Of a DNA stretch of 63,991 nucleotides, positions 29,490-37,697 are shown in pieces. The notes under the pieces were generated by a model that saw only the letters and a program-made list of their open reading frames with translations, was not told the origin of the DNA and did not search any database. The DNA comes from Oscillospiraceae bacterium (GTDB lineage Bacteria > Bacillota > Clostridia > Oscillospirales > Acutalibacteraceae). The DNA lies in contig JAISGQ010000019.1 of the NCBI GenBank assembly GCA_031262985.1, positions 1 to 63,991 of the forward strand, written 5' to 3'. The position numbers were made by a program, and so were the translations under genes. Within the stretch, counting starts at the first letter, position 1, and every line of letters starts with the position of its first letter.

Positions 29490-30542
29490 ATGATAAGTCA
29501 GCACTTGACGGCATGGCAGAAAAAAAGAGGTATGCGCCTTGACGGCGATGTGGTATACGGAGTAAGCGACGGCGTGGGCTTCTCAATTTGTGAGGAAGAC
29601 GGCGGCAAGCTCACAGTTTTCATGCTGACAGCGAAGTCGGACAGCTCCCTCGATGAGCTGGAGGCGGTTCTGTCTCAAAACAGGAATCTCTCCGAGCTTC
29701 AGGTGGGAGATGTGGAGGGCTACCTCGCTCTCTTCTACGATGAGTCACAGGGGAATATGCCTCACGGGCTTATGGATGAGATGCTCAATTTTATCGGAAC
29801 GCAGTACAGAAACTACGGGTTCAGAGCACCTAATGTGTGCGTAGTATGCTCTGCTCCGGCGAATAAGCGCGCCTTCTACAACAACATTGTTCAGCCTATG
29901 TGTGCCGATTGCAGTGCCGAAAACAACAGACGGCAGGCGGAGGAGAAACGCAAGGCGGAGGAACGCAAGCAGAAGCGTGAGGTCTACGGCGATGAGGACT
30001 ACGGAACTCAGCCACTCTCCTCCGGCAGGGTTCAGTATGACGAGGAGTACGACGAGTACGCGGGAATGGAAAGCCGCAGAGAACTCCCCTCCCGCCATAT
30101 GCCGGCGGAGAACGACTATGTGGAGGACAAGTCTACCGGCGACGAGAGCATGGGCAAGGGCTTGCTCGGCGCGGGAGTAGGAGCAATAGGCGGAGTGATA
30201 CTCTACGGAATTACTGCGCTTGCGTCATTCCCTGTGTCGGGACTGTGCGCCCTGTCGGGAGTACTGGCAGTGCTGGGCTACGCCGCGTTCGGCGGATTGC
30301 GGGCAAAGGGCAAGGCCACGGGCGTGATTCTCGGCGTATCGGCTGTTGTAGATATTCTGTTTGTATTTTTGTTCTCCCTGCTTTTCCAGATGAACTCCTC
30401 CGGTTTATCCGCGAGTAGTGCCATGACGATAATGAGCGGCAGTATTATTGAACTGATACTCAATCTGAGTATGGCGGTTATCGCTATGCTACTCGGCTAT
30501 GTGCTGGCGGGAAGCGCGATGAGGAGATATGTCAATGATTGA
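29490..30542 (+). CDS. Unknown membrane protein with zinc ribbon
   Basis: A 350-residue protein not recognised as a named family. Its parts are an N-terminal globular domain of about 110 residues (starting MISQHLTAWQKKRGMRLDGD), a CVVC/CADC zinc ribbon (about 115-140), a charged KAEERKQKRE linker with acidic Tyr-rich stretch, and four hydrophobic helices from about 220 to the end. The ATG at 29490 is preferred for the GGAGG site 10 bases upstream. Function is not predicted. Confidence 0.7.
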   Translation: MISQHLTAWQKKRGMRLDGDVVYGVSDGVGFSICEEDGGKLTVFMLTAKSDSSLDELEAVLSQNRNLSELQVGDVEGYLALFYDESQGNMPHGLMDEMLNFIGTQYRNYGFRAPNVCVVCSAPANKRAFYNNIVQPMCADCSAENNRRQAEEKRKAEERKQKREVYGDEDYGTQPLSSGRVQYDEEYDEYAGMESRRELPSRHMPAENDYVEDKSTGDESMGKGLLGAGVGAIGGVILYGITALASFPVSGLCALSGVLAVLGYAAFGGLRAKGKATGVILGVSAVVDILFVFLFSLLFQMNSSGLSASSAMTIMSGSIIELILNLSMAVIAMLLGYVLAGSAMRRYVND

Positions 30543-30583
30543 TTGATATCTGTCAAAGCGGTTATTTGTACATCCGGCGATAA

Positions 30584-30688
30584 TATACTAAATTAACTCC
30601 CAAACTCAATCGATAAAACCTGTAAACACCCCATAATTCAAGCATTTTTGAAGTTTTTATCGGGAGTTTTCTAAGTTAATTAACTATA
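30584..30688. repeat. TATACTAAATTAAC-type MITE with its own interior
   Basis: Ends TATACTAAATTAAC and GTTAATTAACTATA are the same as in the copies at 32705 and 54922. The interior is unrelated: AACTCCC/GGGAGTT arms enclose a GATAAAA/TTTTTATC stem and a small TTCAA/TTGAA hairpin. Confidence 0.8.
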
Positions 30689-30707
30689 TAAAATTTCAGC
30701 GACCATC

Positions 30708-30738
30708 GCCGCAGAGGTTCTCCCCTCTGCGGCTCTTT
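30708..30738 (+). terminator. Terminator-like hairpin in front of hflX
   Basis: GCCGCAGAGG pairs with CCTCTGCGGC, followed by TCTTTTT. It stops upstream transcription 20 bases before the hflX start, or acts as an attenuator for hflX. Confidence 0.75.
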
Positions 30739-30757
30739 TTAAGTGAAAGGACACACT

Positions 30758-32011
30758 ATGCACGAAATACACGAAAACAACGAGTACCGCCAGATTGCAG
30801 TGCTTGCGGCTATCGACTTAGGGCAGGACGACTTCGAGCTGTCCCTCTCTGAGCTTCGGGAGCTTGCCGACACCGCGAACGCCGAAATTGCAGGCGTGAT
30901 TACTCAGAAACGAAGCGCGATAGAGACAGCTACGGTCATAGGCTCAGGCAGGCTCGCCGAGCTAAAGGAGTTTGCGCACTCCAACGACGTGAATCTCATT
31001 ATATTCGACATGGAGCTTACTCCCCGCCAGATAACCAACATAGAGCGTGAAACCGACATAAGGACTATCGACCGCACTATGCTCATACTCGACATATTCG
31101 CCAAACGCGCGAGGAGTGCGGAGGGCAAGCTTCAGGTGGAGCTTGCACAGCTCAAATATATGCTCCCCCGCCTAACCGGTAAGGGCGTGGAAATGAGCCG
31201 CCTCGGTGCGGGAATCGGCACGAGAGGTCCGGGCGAAACAAAGCTCGAGACCGACCGCCGCCACATACGAAGGCGAATTGACACTCTCAAGGAGCAGCTC
31301 GCCGAGGTGCGTCTGCGCCGCGAACAACTAAGACGGCGGCGAAAGAAGGACGAAATAGTTACGGCGGCTATAGTGGGCTACACAAATGTGGGCAAAAGCA
31401 CACTCCTCAACAAGCTGACCGACGCGGGAGTGCTTGCCGAAAATATGCTGTTCGCCACGCTCGACACCACTGCCCGCTCCCTTCAGCTCCCAAGCGGCTC
31501 GCACGTCATGCTAATTGACACGGTAGGGCTTATCCGAAACCTCCCCCACCATCTGGTCAACGCCTTTAAATCAACGCTGGAGGAGATGCAGTACGCGGAT
31601 ATCTTAATTTTGCTGTGTGACGCCTCCTCCCCCGAAATTTCCGATCAGCTCAGCGTGACTAACGCCTTGATTGAGGAGCTTTCAGCGGGAGGAAAACCCG
31701 TGGTTACTGTCCTTAACAAGATAGATATAGCCGACAAAACTCAGTTAGTCGGGCTTCCGGGTGTGAAAATCTCCGCCGAAAGCGGCGAGGGGCTGGACGA
31801 GCTGCTGTCGGAAATCGACCGCGCTATGCCCACTCGCAGGATACGGACGCGGCTTCTTCTCCCGTTTGACAAAATCGGGTTGTCCGTTTCGCTCCGAGAA
31901 AACGGCACGATTTTCTCCGAGGAGTACGCCGAGGGAGGACTGCTTCTCGACGTTTCGGCGGACGCTCCCTATATAGAAAAACTGCGGATATATGAGCAGA
32001 CGGAGGAGTAG
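30758..32011 (+). CDS. hflX: GTPase HflX
   Basis: A 417-residue ribosome-associated GTPase that splits stalled ribosomes. The N-terminal HflX domain contains the family stretch LTGKGVEMSRLGAGIGTRGP (about 140-160), followed by a coiled linker rich in Arg. The G domain has GYTNVGKST (G1), DTVGLIRNLPHHLV (G3) and LNKIDI (G4). The ATG at 30758 follows AAAGGACACACT. A terminator-like hairpin lies just before the ribosome site. Confidence 0.95.
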   Translation: MHEIHENNEYRQIAVLAAIDLGQDDFELSLSELRELADTANAEIAGVITQKRSAIETATVIGSGRLAELKEFAHSNDVNLIIFDMELTPRQITNIERETDIRTIDRTMLILDIFAKRARSAEGKLQVELAQLKYMLPRLTGKGVEMSRLGAGIGTRGPGETKLETDRRHIRRRIDTLKEQLAEVRLRREQLRRRRKKDEIVTAAIVGYTNVGKSTLLNKLTDAGVLAENMLFATLDTTARSLQLPSGSHVMLIDTVGLIRNLPHHLVNAFKSTLEEMQYADILILLCDASSPEISDQLSVTNALIEELSAGGKPVVTVLNKIDIADKTQLVGLPGVKISAESGEGLDELLSEIDRAMPTRRIRTRLLLPFDKIGLSVSLRENGTIFSEEYAEGGLLLDVSADAPYIEKLRIYEQTEE

Positions 32012-32074
32012 TCCTCCCTGCTCGCCCCTATGCCCCGCATTTAAATTCGCAAAAAATAAGAGGCGGTGATTATA

Positions 32075-32650
32075 TTGAGAAAATCAATTCCTGCTGCGAG
32101 AGTGTCTGCGGTAATTTTGGCTCTCCTCCTTCTGATAACCGTGATTTTCCCCGTGAGCATCAGTGCGAGCGAGGCTCAGACCGAGCCTGTCTCCGCAACC
32201 GACATGAGCGGAGTATTCATCCCCGCGGAGTATCTGCCGTGGACAGTGGAGAAGCCGACCTTCTACCTCGAGGTGACAAATGTTAGCTGTCTGTATGTCT
32301 TTTCCGATGTTTCGGGCATTGTTCACAAGCGGTACTACGGTACAATAAACGGCGTGGCGGGGTTCTACGCCGCGTTCGGGGAAACCAACACGGTGGAGGA
32401 CAACTCCCTGCCTATTGACACAGAGGACGACAAGCTTATATCGGCGGAGTATCAGCTTGAGTTGCGCAACGAGGGCAAGCTCCCCGGGAAATTTATCCCC
32501 GACGAAAAAGAGGTTGACCGAGTGGATACAATATTCGGGATTCCATTCATAAAATTCATTATTTATGCAATCGGAGGAGCAGTGCTTTTCCTCGGGGCTA
32601 TTATGCTTGCCGCAAGTTGGGTAAGGCGTAGACAGGGTACAGATGAATAG
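32075..32650 (+). CDS. Unknown exported protein with C-terminal membrane anchor
   Basis: About 191 residues; not recognised. An N-terminal hydrophobic signal segment (SAVILALLLLITVIFPVSIS) precedes a hydrophilic domain of about 125 residues. A C-terminal helix (FIIYAIGGAVLFLGAIMLAA) and a positive tail give a type I membrane topology. The start is probably TTG 32075 behind AGGCGGTGAT; GTG 32066 is the alternative. Its stop codon TAG is formed by the left end of the inserted element that follows. Confidence 0.65.
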   Translation: MRKSIPAARVSAVILALLLLITVIFPVSISASEAQTEPVSATDMSGVFIPAEYLPWTVEKPTFYLEVTNVSCLYVFSDVSGIVHKRYYGTINGVAGFYAAFGETNTVEDNSLPIDTEDDKLISAEYQLELRNEGKLPGKFIPDEKEVDRVDTIFGIPFIKFIIYAIGGAVLFLGAIMLAASWVRRRQGTDE

Positions 32651-32918
32651 GGTCTGTTGACACAAGTTAAAATGCTTGGATTTTGAGCAAATTTTTGTGA
32701 TAGATATACTAAATTAACAAGAAAACAATCAAGCCTCCACGGGCGAAAACCGGACAAATCAGGGCTTTTCGCCCGTGTTTTCTTGTTGTTTTCTAAGTTA
32801 ATTAACTATAAAGGCAAATTTTTGAAAGCATAATTGGTTTATGGTAAGAAAATTTAACGAAGTATAGCCAAAAATTTGCCAAAAGACGGGCGTTGTACAC
32901 TTGTGTCAACAGACCCTA
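32648..32918. mobile_element. Non-autonomous element with 20-bp perfect TIRs, holding a nested MITE
   Basis: TAGGGTCTGTTGACAC at the left is exactly mirrored at the right (GTGTCAACAGACCCTA), 20 bp in all. The flanking TA on each side is a probable two-base target duplication. There is no transposase. A second, smaller repeat (32705-32810) sits inside it, and an 11-bp GCAAATTTTTG occurs on both sides of that inner repeat. Confidence 0.8.
32705..32810. repeat. TATACTAAATTAAC-type MITE, typical copy
   Basis: 106 bp. Imperfect TIRs TATACTAAATTAAC and GTTAATTAACTATA surround AAGAAAACAATCAAGCC and a strong stem (CACGGGCGAAAA with TTTTCGCCCGTG) followed by TTTTCTTG. The hairpin plus T-run looks like a Rho-independent terminator on the plus strand. 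Confidence 0.9.
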
Positions 32919-32995
32919 ATACTGAATGAAAATTACGCAATATAGTCACAAAACACAGCCAAACAGCATCGGCAATTGTACACAACCTACAATCA

Positions 32996-33045
32996 TGTAT
33001 AAATATTCATAAAACACTTGCAATCATGCATTTTATGTGTATAAT
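32996..33045 (+). promoter_or_regulatory. argG promoter with ArgR boxes
   Basis: TTGCAA (33018-33023), 16 bp, TATAAT (33040-33045) form the promoter. TGTATAAATATTCA at 32996-33009 fits the ARG box pattern TGAATnnnnATTCA, and TGCATTTTATGTGT at 33027-33040 is a weaker second half-match overlapping the promoter spacer. Arginine-dependent repression by ArgR/AhrC is the likely control of the gene group. Confidence 0.7.
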
Positions 33046-33087
33046 GTATATCATTATAATAAATTATTTTACGGAGGTATTTTCATA

Positions 33088-34296
33088 ATGAGCGAAATCA
33101 AAAAGGTAGTCCTTGCCTACTCGGGCGGACTGGACACATCAATCATCATCCCATGGCTCAAAGAGAACTACGACAACTGCGAGGTTATCGCCGTTTCGGG
33201 CAACGTAGGTCAGGGTACTGAGCTTGACGGACTTGAGGAAAAGGCAATCAAAACAGGCGCGTCTAAACTCTACATAGAGGATTTAAACAAGGAGTTTATC
33301 GAGGAGTTTGTGTTCCCTACGCTAAAGGCTGGGGCAGTCTACGAAAACAAATACCTCCTCGGCACAAGCTTCGCGCGTCCCGTTATAGCAAAGAGAATTG
33401 TGGAAATCGCCCTTCTGGAGGGTGCGGACGCCATCTGCCACGGCTGTACGGGAAAGGGCAACGACCAAGTGCGTTTTGAGCTGACAATCAAGCACTTCGC
33501 CCCTAACATGAAGATTATCGCTCCGTGGAGAATATGGGATTTGAAAAGCCGTGAGGACGAAATCGACTACGCGGAGGCGAGAAATATCCCGCTGAAAATA
33601 AGCAGGGAGACCAACTACTCAAAGGATAAGAACCTGTGGCATCTCTCCCACGAGGGCATGGACCTCGAAAATCCGTGGAACGAGCCTATGTACGACAAGA
33701 TTCTTGAGATGGGCGTATCTCCCGAAAAAGCTCCCGATGAGGCGACGGAGATTATGCTCTCCTTCGAGAAGGGTGTGCCTGTAGCGATTGACGGCGAGAA
33801 GCTGGGAGCGGTCGAGCTTGTAGCAAAGCTCAACGAGCTTGGCGGAGCGAACGGCATAGGCATTGCCGACATAGTGGAAAACCGCCTTGTAGGAATGAAG
33901 AGCCGCGGAGTATACGAAACTCCGGGCGGAACTATACTCTACCACGCACACAATAAGCTTGAGGAAATCTGCCTTGACAGAGATACCTTCCACTACAAGC
34001 AATTAGTCGGCATGAAGTACGCCGAGCTTGTCTACTTCGGTCAGTGGTACACTCCTCTGCGCGAGGCGTTAGACGCGTTTACTAACTCCACTCAGGAGAC
34101 TGTGACAGGCGATGTTCGTCTGAAATTATACAAGGGTAATATTATCGACTGCGGCGTGCGGTCTCCCTTCTCCCTCTACGACGAGGAGATAGCCACCTTC
34201 GATGAGGATCAGGTGTACAATCAGAATGATTCCGCCGGATTTATCAACCTCTTCGGGCTTCCCATTAAGGTTAAGGCACTCAAAGAGGGCAAGTAA
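33088..34296 (+). CDS. argG: Argininosuccinate synthase
   Basis: A 402-residue cytoplasmic enzyme joining citrulline and aspartate with ATP. The N-terminal P-loop [12 protein letters not shown] is diagnostic. [27 protein letters not shown] and [12 protein letters not shown] follow in order. The length is normal. The ATG at 33088 is chosen for the GGAGG site 10 bases upstream. It is first of the arginine genes and carries its own ArgR-box promoter. A MITE with terminator-like hairpin separates it from argH. Confidence 0.97.
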   Translation: MSEIKKVVLAYSGGLDTSIIIPWLKENYDNCEVIAVSGNVGQGTELDGLEEKAIKTGASKLYIEDLNKEFIEEFVFPTLKAGAVYENKYLLGTSFARPVIAKRIVEIALLEGADAICHGCTGKGNDQVRFELTIKHFAPNMKIIAPWRIWDLKSREDEIDYAEARNIPLKISRETNYSKDKNLWHLSHEGMDLENPWNEPMYDKILEMGVSPEKAPDEATEIMLSFEKGVPVAIDGEKLGAVELVAKLNELGGANGIGIADIVENRLVGMKSRGVYETPGGTILYHAHNKLEEICLDRDTFHYKQLVGMKYAELVYFGQWYTPLREALDAFTNSTQETVTGDVRLKLYKGNIIDCGVRSPFSLYDEEIATFDEDQVYNQNDSAGFINLFGLPIKVKALKEGK

Positions 34297-34397
34297 TCGG
34301 GCGTAGACACAGGTTACAGTTAAGCTACCGAAATGCGGCGGCGGACGAGCGGAGGCAAAGTCAGCCGCCGTACTGCTTTTGGTACGGCAGTACAAAT

Positions 34398-34503
34398 TGT
34401 AGTTAATTAACTTACAAAACACCAAGAAAACACGGGCGAAAAGCTCGAATTTGTGCGGTTTTCGCCCGTGGAGGCTTGATTGTTTTGTGGTTAATTTAGT
34501 ATA
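34398..34503. repeat. TATAGTTAATTAAC-type MITE, inverted copy
   Basis: Same 106-bp element as at 32705, reversed: it starts TGTAGTTAATTAAC and ends GTTAATTTAGTATA, with the stem CACGGGCGAAAA/TTTTCGCCCGTG inside. Before it, 34300-34397 holds further GC-rich hairpin arms (GGCGGC/GCCGCC, CCGTAC/GTACGG). Confidence 0.9.
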
Positions 34504-34525
34504 TTCCGAAAGGACGAAAATTTAT

Positions 34526-35899
34526 ATGAAGCTTTGGCAGGGACGTTTTCAGAGTGAGCTGTCTGAAATAACCGATGATTTTAATCAGAGTATCGCGTTC
34601 GACAGCCGTATGTACAAAGAGGACATCGAGGGCAGTATTGCCCACGCGCGGATGCTCGGCGACTGCGGAATAATAGAGAGAACGGAATCGGACAAAATAA
34701 TAGAGGGACTTCGCGGAATCCTCGCCGACATAGATGCAGGCACGCTTTTAATTGATATGAAGGCTGAGGACATACACACATTCGTGGAGGGAGAGCTTAC
34801 CTCCCGCCTCGGCGGCACAGGCAAACGCCTTCACACCGCGCGGAGCAGGAACGACCAAGTGGCTCTCGACATACGCCTCTATCTGAGACGGCAGGCGGAG
34901 GAGACGACAAATCTGTTGGAGCGTCTGCTGTCGGTTCTGTGCGGCAAGGCGGAGCAGTACAGCGCGGCGGTAATGCCGGGTTATACTCACCTACAGCGGG
35001 CACAGCCGATAACCTTCGGACACCACCTTTTAGCCTACGCTCAGATGTTCCTTCGCGACATAGGACGAATCGAGGACGCGGTGAGGAGGATGTCTGTTTC
35101 TCCTCTCGGCTCATGCGCCCTTGCGGGGACTACCTACCCGATTGACCGCCTCAACACCGCAATGGCTCTCGATATGTACAATTTTTCCCGCAACTCCCTT
35201 GACGGAGTGAGCGACAGGGATTTCTGTGTAGAACTGGCGGCGGCGTTGTCTCTCGTCATGGTGCATCTGTCGAGATTTTCGGAGGAGATAATACTGTGGT
35301 GTTCGTGGGAGTTTAAGTTTATCGAGCTTGACGACGCGTTCTCCACAGGCTCGTCGATTATGCCGCAGAAGAAGAATCCCGACATAGCGGAGCTTGTCAG
35401 AGGTAAGAGCGGCAGGGTGTTCGGTGACTTGACTGCACTGCTCACCGTTATGAAGGGGCTTCCCCTCGCCTACAACAAGGATATGCAGGAGGACAAGGAA
35501 GCGATATTTGACGCCTTTGACACGGTTAAGATGTGCTTAACTGCTTTTACTCCCATGATTGAGACGATGAACGTGCTTACTGAGAATATGCGAAACGCGG
35601 CGGCGAAGGGGTTTATCAACGCTACCGACTGCGCCGACTACTTAGTCAAGCAGGGGATGCCGTTTCGGGACGCATACAAGTTCACGGGTGAGCTTGTGGC
35701 GCGGTGCATTGAGCTTGGGGAGACGCTTGAAAGTCTGCCTATGAGCGAATACAAGGCACTGTGCGAGCAGTTTGACGAGGGTGTATACGAGGCTATAAAT
35801 CTCGATAAGTGTGTGGGAGAGCGGCTGTCGGCAGGCGGACCTGCTCCGGAAAATACGATAGCGGAAATCGCACGGATCAAGGGACTGCTGACTTGCTAA
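34526..35899 (+). CDS. argH: Argininosuccinate lyase
   Basis: A 457-residue enzyme splitting argininosuccinate to arginine and fumarate; it belongs to the fumarase/aspartase superfamily. MKLWQGRFQ at the start, HTARSRNDQV, the TH motif in PGYTHLQRAQP and the signature loop GSSIMPQKKNPD are all present. The ATG at 34526 is used, since upstream codons belong to the inserted repeat. AAAGGA lies 11 bases upstream. Confidence 0.97.
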   Translation: MKLWQGRFQSELSEITDDFNQSIAFDSRMYKEDIEGSIAHARMLGDCGIIERTESDKIIEGLRGILADIDAGTLLIDMKAEDIHTFVEGELTSRLGGTGKRLHTARSRNDQVALDIRLYLRRQAEETTNLLERLLSVLCGKAEQYSAAVMPGYTHLQRAQPITFGHHLLAYAQMFLRDIGRIEDAVRRMSVSPLGSCALAGTTYPIDRLNTAMALDMYNFSRNSLDGVSDRDFCVELAAALSLVMVHLSRFSEEIILWCSWEFKFIELDDAFSTGSSIMPQKKNPDIAELVRGKSGRVFGDLTALLTVMKGLPLAYNKDMQEDKEAIFDAFDTVKMCLTAFTPMIETMNVLTENMRNAAAKGFINATDCADYLVKQGMPFRDAYKFTGELVARCIELGETLESLPMSEYKALCEQFDEGVYEAINLDKCVGERLSAGGPAPENTIAEIARIKGLLTC

Positions 35900-35931
35900 G
35901 TTGCTGACTGACTTACTGACTTACTGATTAT

Positions 35932-36282
35932 TACAATCTGTTGCCAAAGAGTTAGAGTTTAGGTCAAGCCTTTGCAAAGGCTTGCAGGTTGTTAGGACGG
36001 CGTCCTAACTCGCCCTCCGCAGAGGGCGAAACTCTTTTATCGTCAGAAAAACGCAGGAAGGTAGTAAAATGTCCCGCTGGACATTTTACGTAGGAAACCC
36101 TCGTCGGGGGTTTCCTGTGTAGGTCGCCTTGCGACCTACTTACTACTAAAGGCTTACGAAATTTTGATTAGAAGCCAAAAAACAAAAACAAGAAAAAGCT
36201 TTCCTATTTAATTTAGAATGAGACCCGTGCAAACCTTTGAAAAGCCACCCGCGAACTTCACCTCCTTGGCAACAGATTTTAG
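35932..36282. repeat. Six-hairpin structured repeat, copy 1
   Basis: Bounded by ACAATCTGTTGCCAAAGAG and CTCCTTGGCAACAGAT, which are inverted repeats. Hairpins in order: CAAGCCTTTG/CAAAGGCTTG, GTTAGGACG/CGTCCTAAC, CGCCCTC/GAGGGCG, AAATGTCC/GGACATTT, GGAAACCC/GGGTTTCC and GTAGGTCGC/GCGACCTAC. AGAGTTT/AAACTCT encloses the first three; GTAGTAA/TTACTAC encloses the last three. The right part (36150-36260) differs from copy 2. Tandem CTGACTTA-type units precede it (35888-35925). Confidence 0.85.
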
Positions 36283-36322
36283 TTGTATGTTAAATATTCA
36301 CCCGCGAAAGGCAGGAAACAAT

Positions 36323-37363
36323 ATGGAAAAATTCAGAATCGGCATAATCGGCGCGACAGGCTACGCGGGAGTTGAACTCGTGCGTCTGCTCCTCCTTCAC
36401 CCGTTAGCGGAAATTTCCGCTCTCGGTTCGGTTTCGTTTGAGGGAAAGAAGATAAGCGAGGTGTACCCGAACCTCCTCGAGATATGCGACTTGCCCTGCC
36501 TCACAAATGAGGAGGTAATCGCTCAGTCGGATGTGGTTTTCGCGGCAGTTCCCCACGGCATGAGCCAAGAGCTGGCGGCGCAGTGCATACAGAATAAGTG
36601 CGTTTTTATCGACCTCGGCGCGGACTTCAGACTGTCCGACGAGGAGGACTACAAGCAGTGGTACGGCGGTGAATTTAAGTTTAAGGGTCTGCACGACGCG
36701 GCTGTCTACGGCATACCCGAGCTGTTCAGAGGAGAGATTCTCGGCAAGGTTCTGCTCGCTAACCCCGGCTGTTATCCTACGAGTATCGCACTCGCACTCA
36801 GCCCCGCACTCATGGGCGGCTTTATCGAACCAAGCGGCATAATCATAGACTCAAAGTCCGGCGTAACAGGCGCAGGCAGGGGACTTACCCAAACCTCCCA
36901 CTATGTGGACGTCAATGAGAATTTCGGCGCGTACAAGGTGGCACAGCACAGGCACACTCCCGAAATTGAGGAGACGCTCTCCCGAATGGCGGGAGAAAAG
37001 ATTACCGTGACATTTGTGCCGCACCTTCTTCCGATAAACAGGGGGATTCTCTCCACCTGCTATGTAAAGCTCAAGGAGGGGTTCACTAAGGAACACCTCC
37101 GCGCCGCCTACGCCCATGTGTACAAGGATGAGCCGTTTGTGCGTATACTCCCTGACGGACTTTGTGCGGCTGTGCGGAATGTGAAGTACTCCAACATCTG
37201 CGATATTTCAATCCATGTGGACGAGAGAACCAATACTGCTGTATTCTGCTCCGCTATTGACAACATGATTAAAGGAGCGGCAGGGCAGGCGGTGCAGAAC
37301 ATGAATATTATGCTCTCGATTCCCGAAACAACGGGACTGGAGCTGATTCCTCCCGCGTTTTGA
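36323..37363 (+). CDS. argC: N-acetyl-gamma-glutamyl-phosphate reductase
   Basis: A 346-residue NADPH enzyme that makes N-acetylglutamate semialdehyde. It has the Rossmann start RIGIIGATGYAGVELVRLL, the catalytic cysteine in ANPGCYPTS, and PHLLPINRGIL followed by a C-terminal TAVFCSAIDN. The ATG at 36323 follows AGGAAACAAT; the frame upstream lies inside the structured repeat. A partial ARG-box-like sequence (TGTTAAATATTCA, about 36288) lies between repeat and start. Confidence 0.97.
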   Translation: MEKFRIGIIGATGYAGVELVRLLLLHPLAEISALGSVSFEGKKISEVYPNLLEICDLPCLTNEEVIAQSDVVFAAVPHGMSQELAAQCIQNKCVFIDLGADFRLSDEEDYKQWYGGEFKFKGLHDAAVYGIPELFRGEILGKVLLANPGCYPTSIALALSPALMGGFIEPSGIIIDSKSGVTGAGRGLTQTSHYVDVNENFGAYKVAQHRHTPEIEETLSRMAGEKITVTFVPHLLPINRGILSTCYVKLKEGFTKEHLRAAYAHVYKDEPFVRILPDGLCAAVRNVKYSNICDISIHVDERTNTAVFCSAIDNMIKGAAGQAVQNMNIMLSIPETTGLELIPPAF

Positions 37364-37375
37364 TTTACTCACATT

Positions 37376-37658
37376 AAAATTTGTTGCCAAAGAGTTAGAG
37401 TTTGGGTCAAGCCTTTGCAAAGGCTTGCGGGTTCTTAGGGGAGCACCCTAAGTCGCCCTCCGCAGAGGGCGAAACTCTTTTATCGTCAGAAAAACGCAGG
37501 AAGGTAGTAAAATGTCCCGCTGGACATTTTCTGTAGGGAACCCTCGTCGGGGGTTCCCCTGTGTAGGTCGCCTTGCGACCTACTTACTACTAAAGGCTTT
37601 GCGGAATTTCGATTAGAACCCAAAGGCAAACTTTGCCTCCTTGGCAACAGATTGTAAT
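37376..37658. repeat. Six-hairpin structured repeat, copy 2
   Basis: The most complete copy, from AAATTTGTTGCCAAAGAG to CTCCTTGGCAACAGATTG. It has the same six hairpins as copy 1, with paired substitutions: the second stem is CTTAGGG/CCCTAAG and the fifth is GGGAACCC/GGGTTCCC. Enclosing stems AGAGTTT/AAACTCT and GTAGTAA/TTACTAC are intact, so the RNA or DNA can fold into two three-armed clusters. Confidence 0.9.
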
Positions 37659-37697
37659 TAAGCGTTGATATTCCCCATTAAGGAGATATGATAAACC

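Noticed and set aside
34451-34525. Longer N-terminus for argH, and a similar small frame at 32563-32757
   Set aside because: Both translate the same MITE sequence (GFRPWRLDCF), so the similarity reflects the repeat, not protein.
36218-36322. Longer N-terminus for argC
   Set aside because: The extra codons lie inside the structured repeat; the ATG at 36323 has a ribosome site and gives the normal ArgC start.
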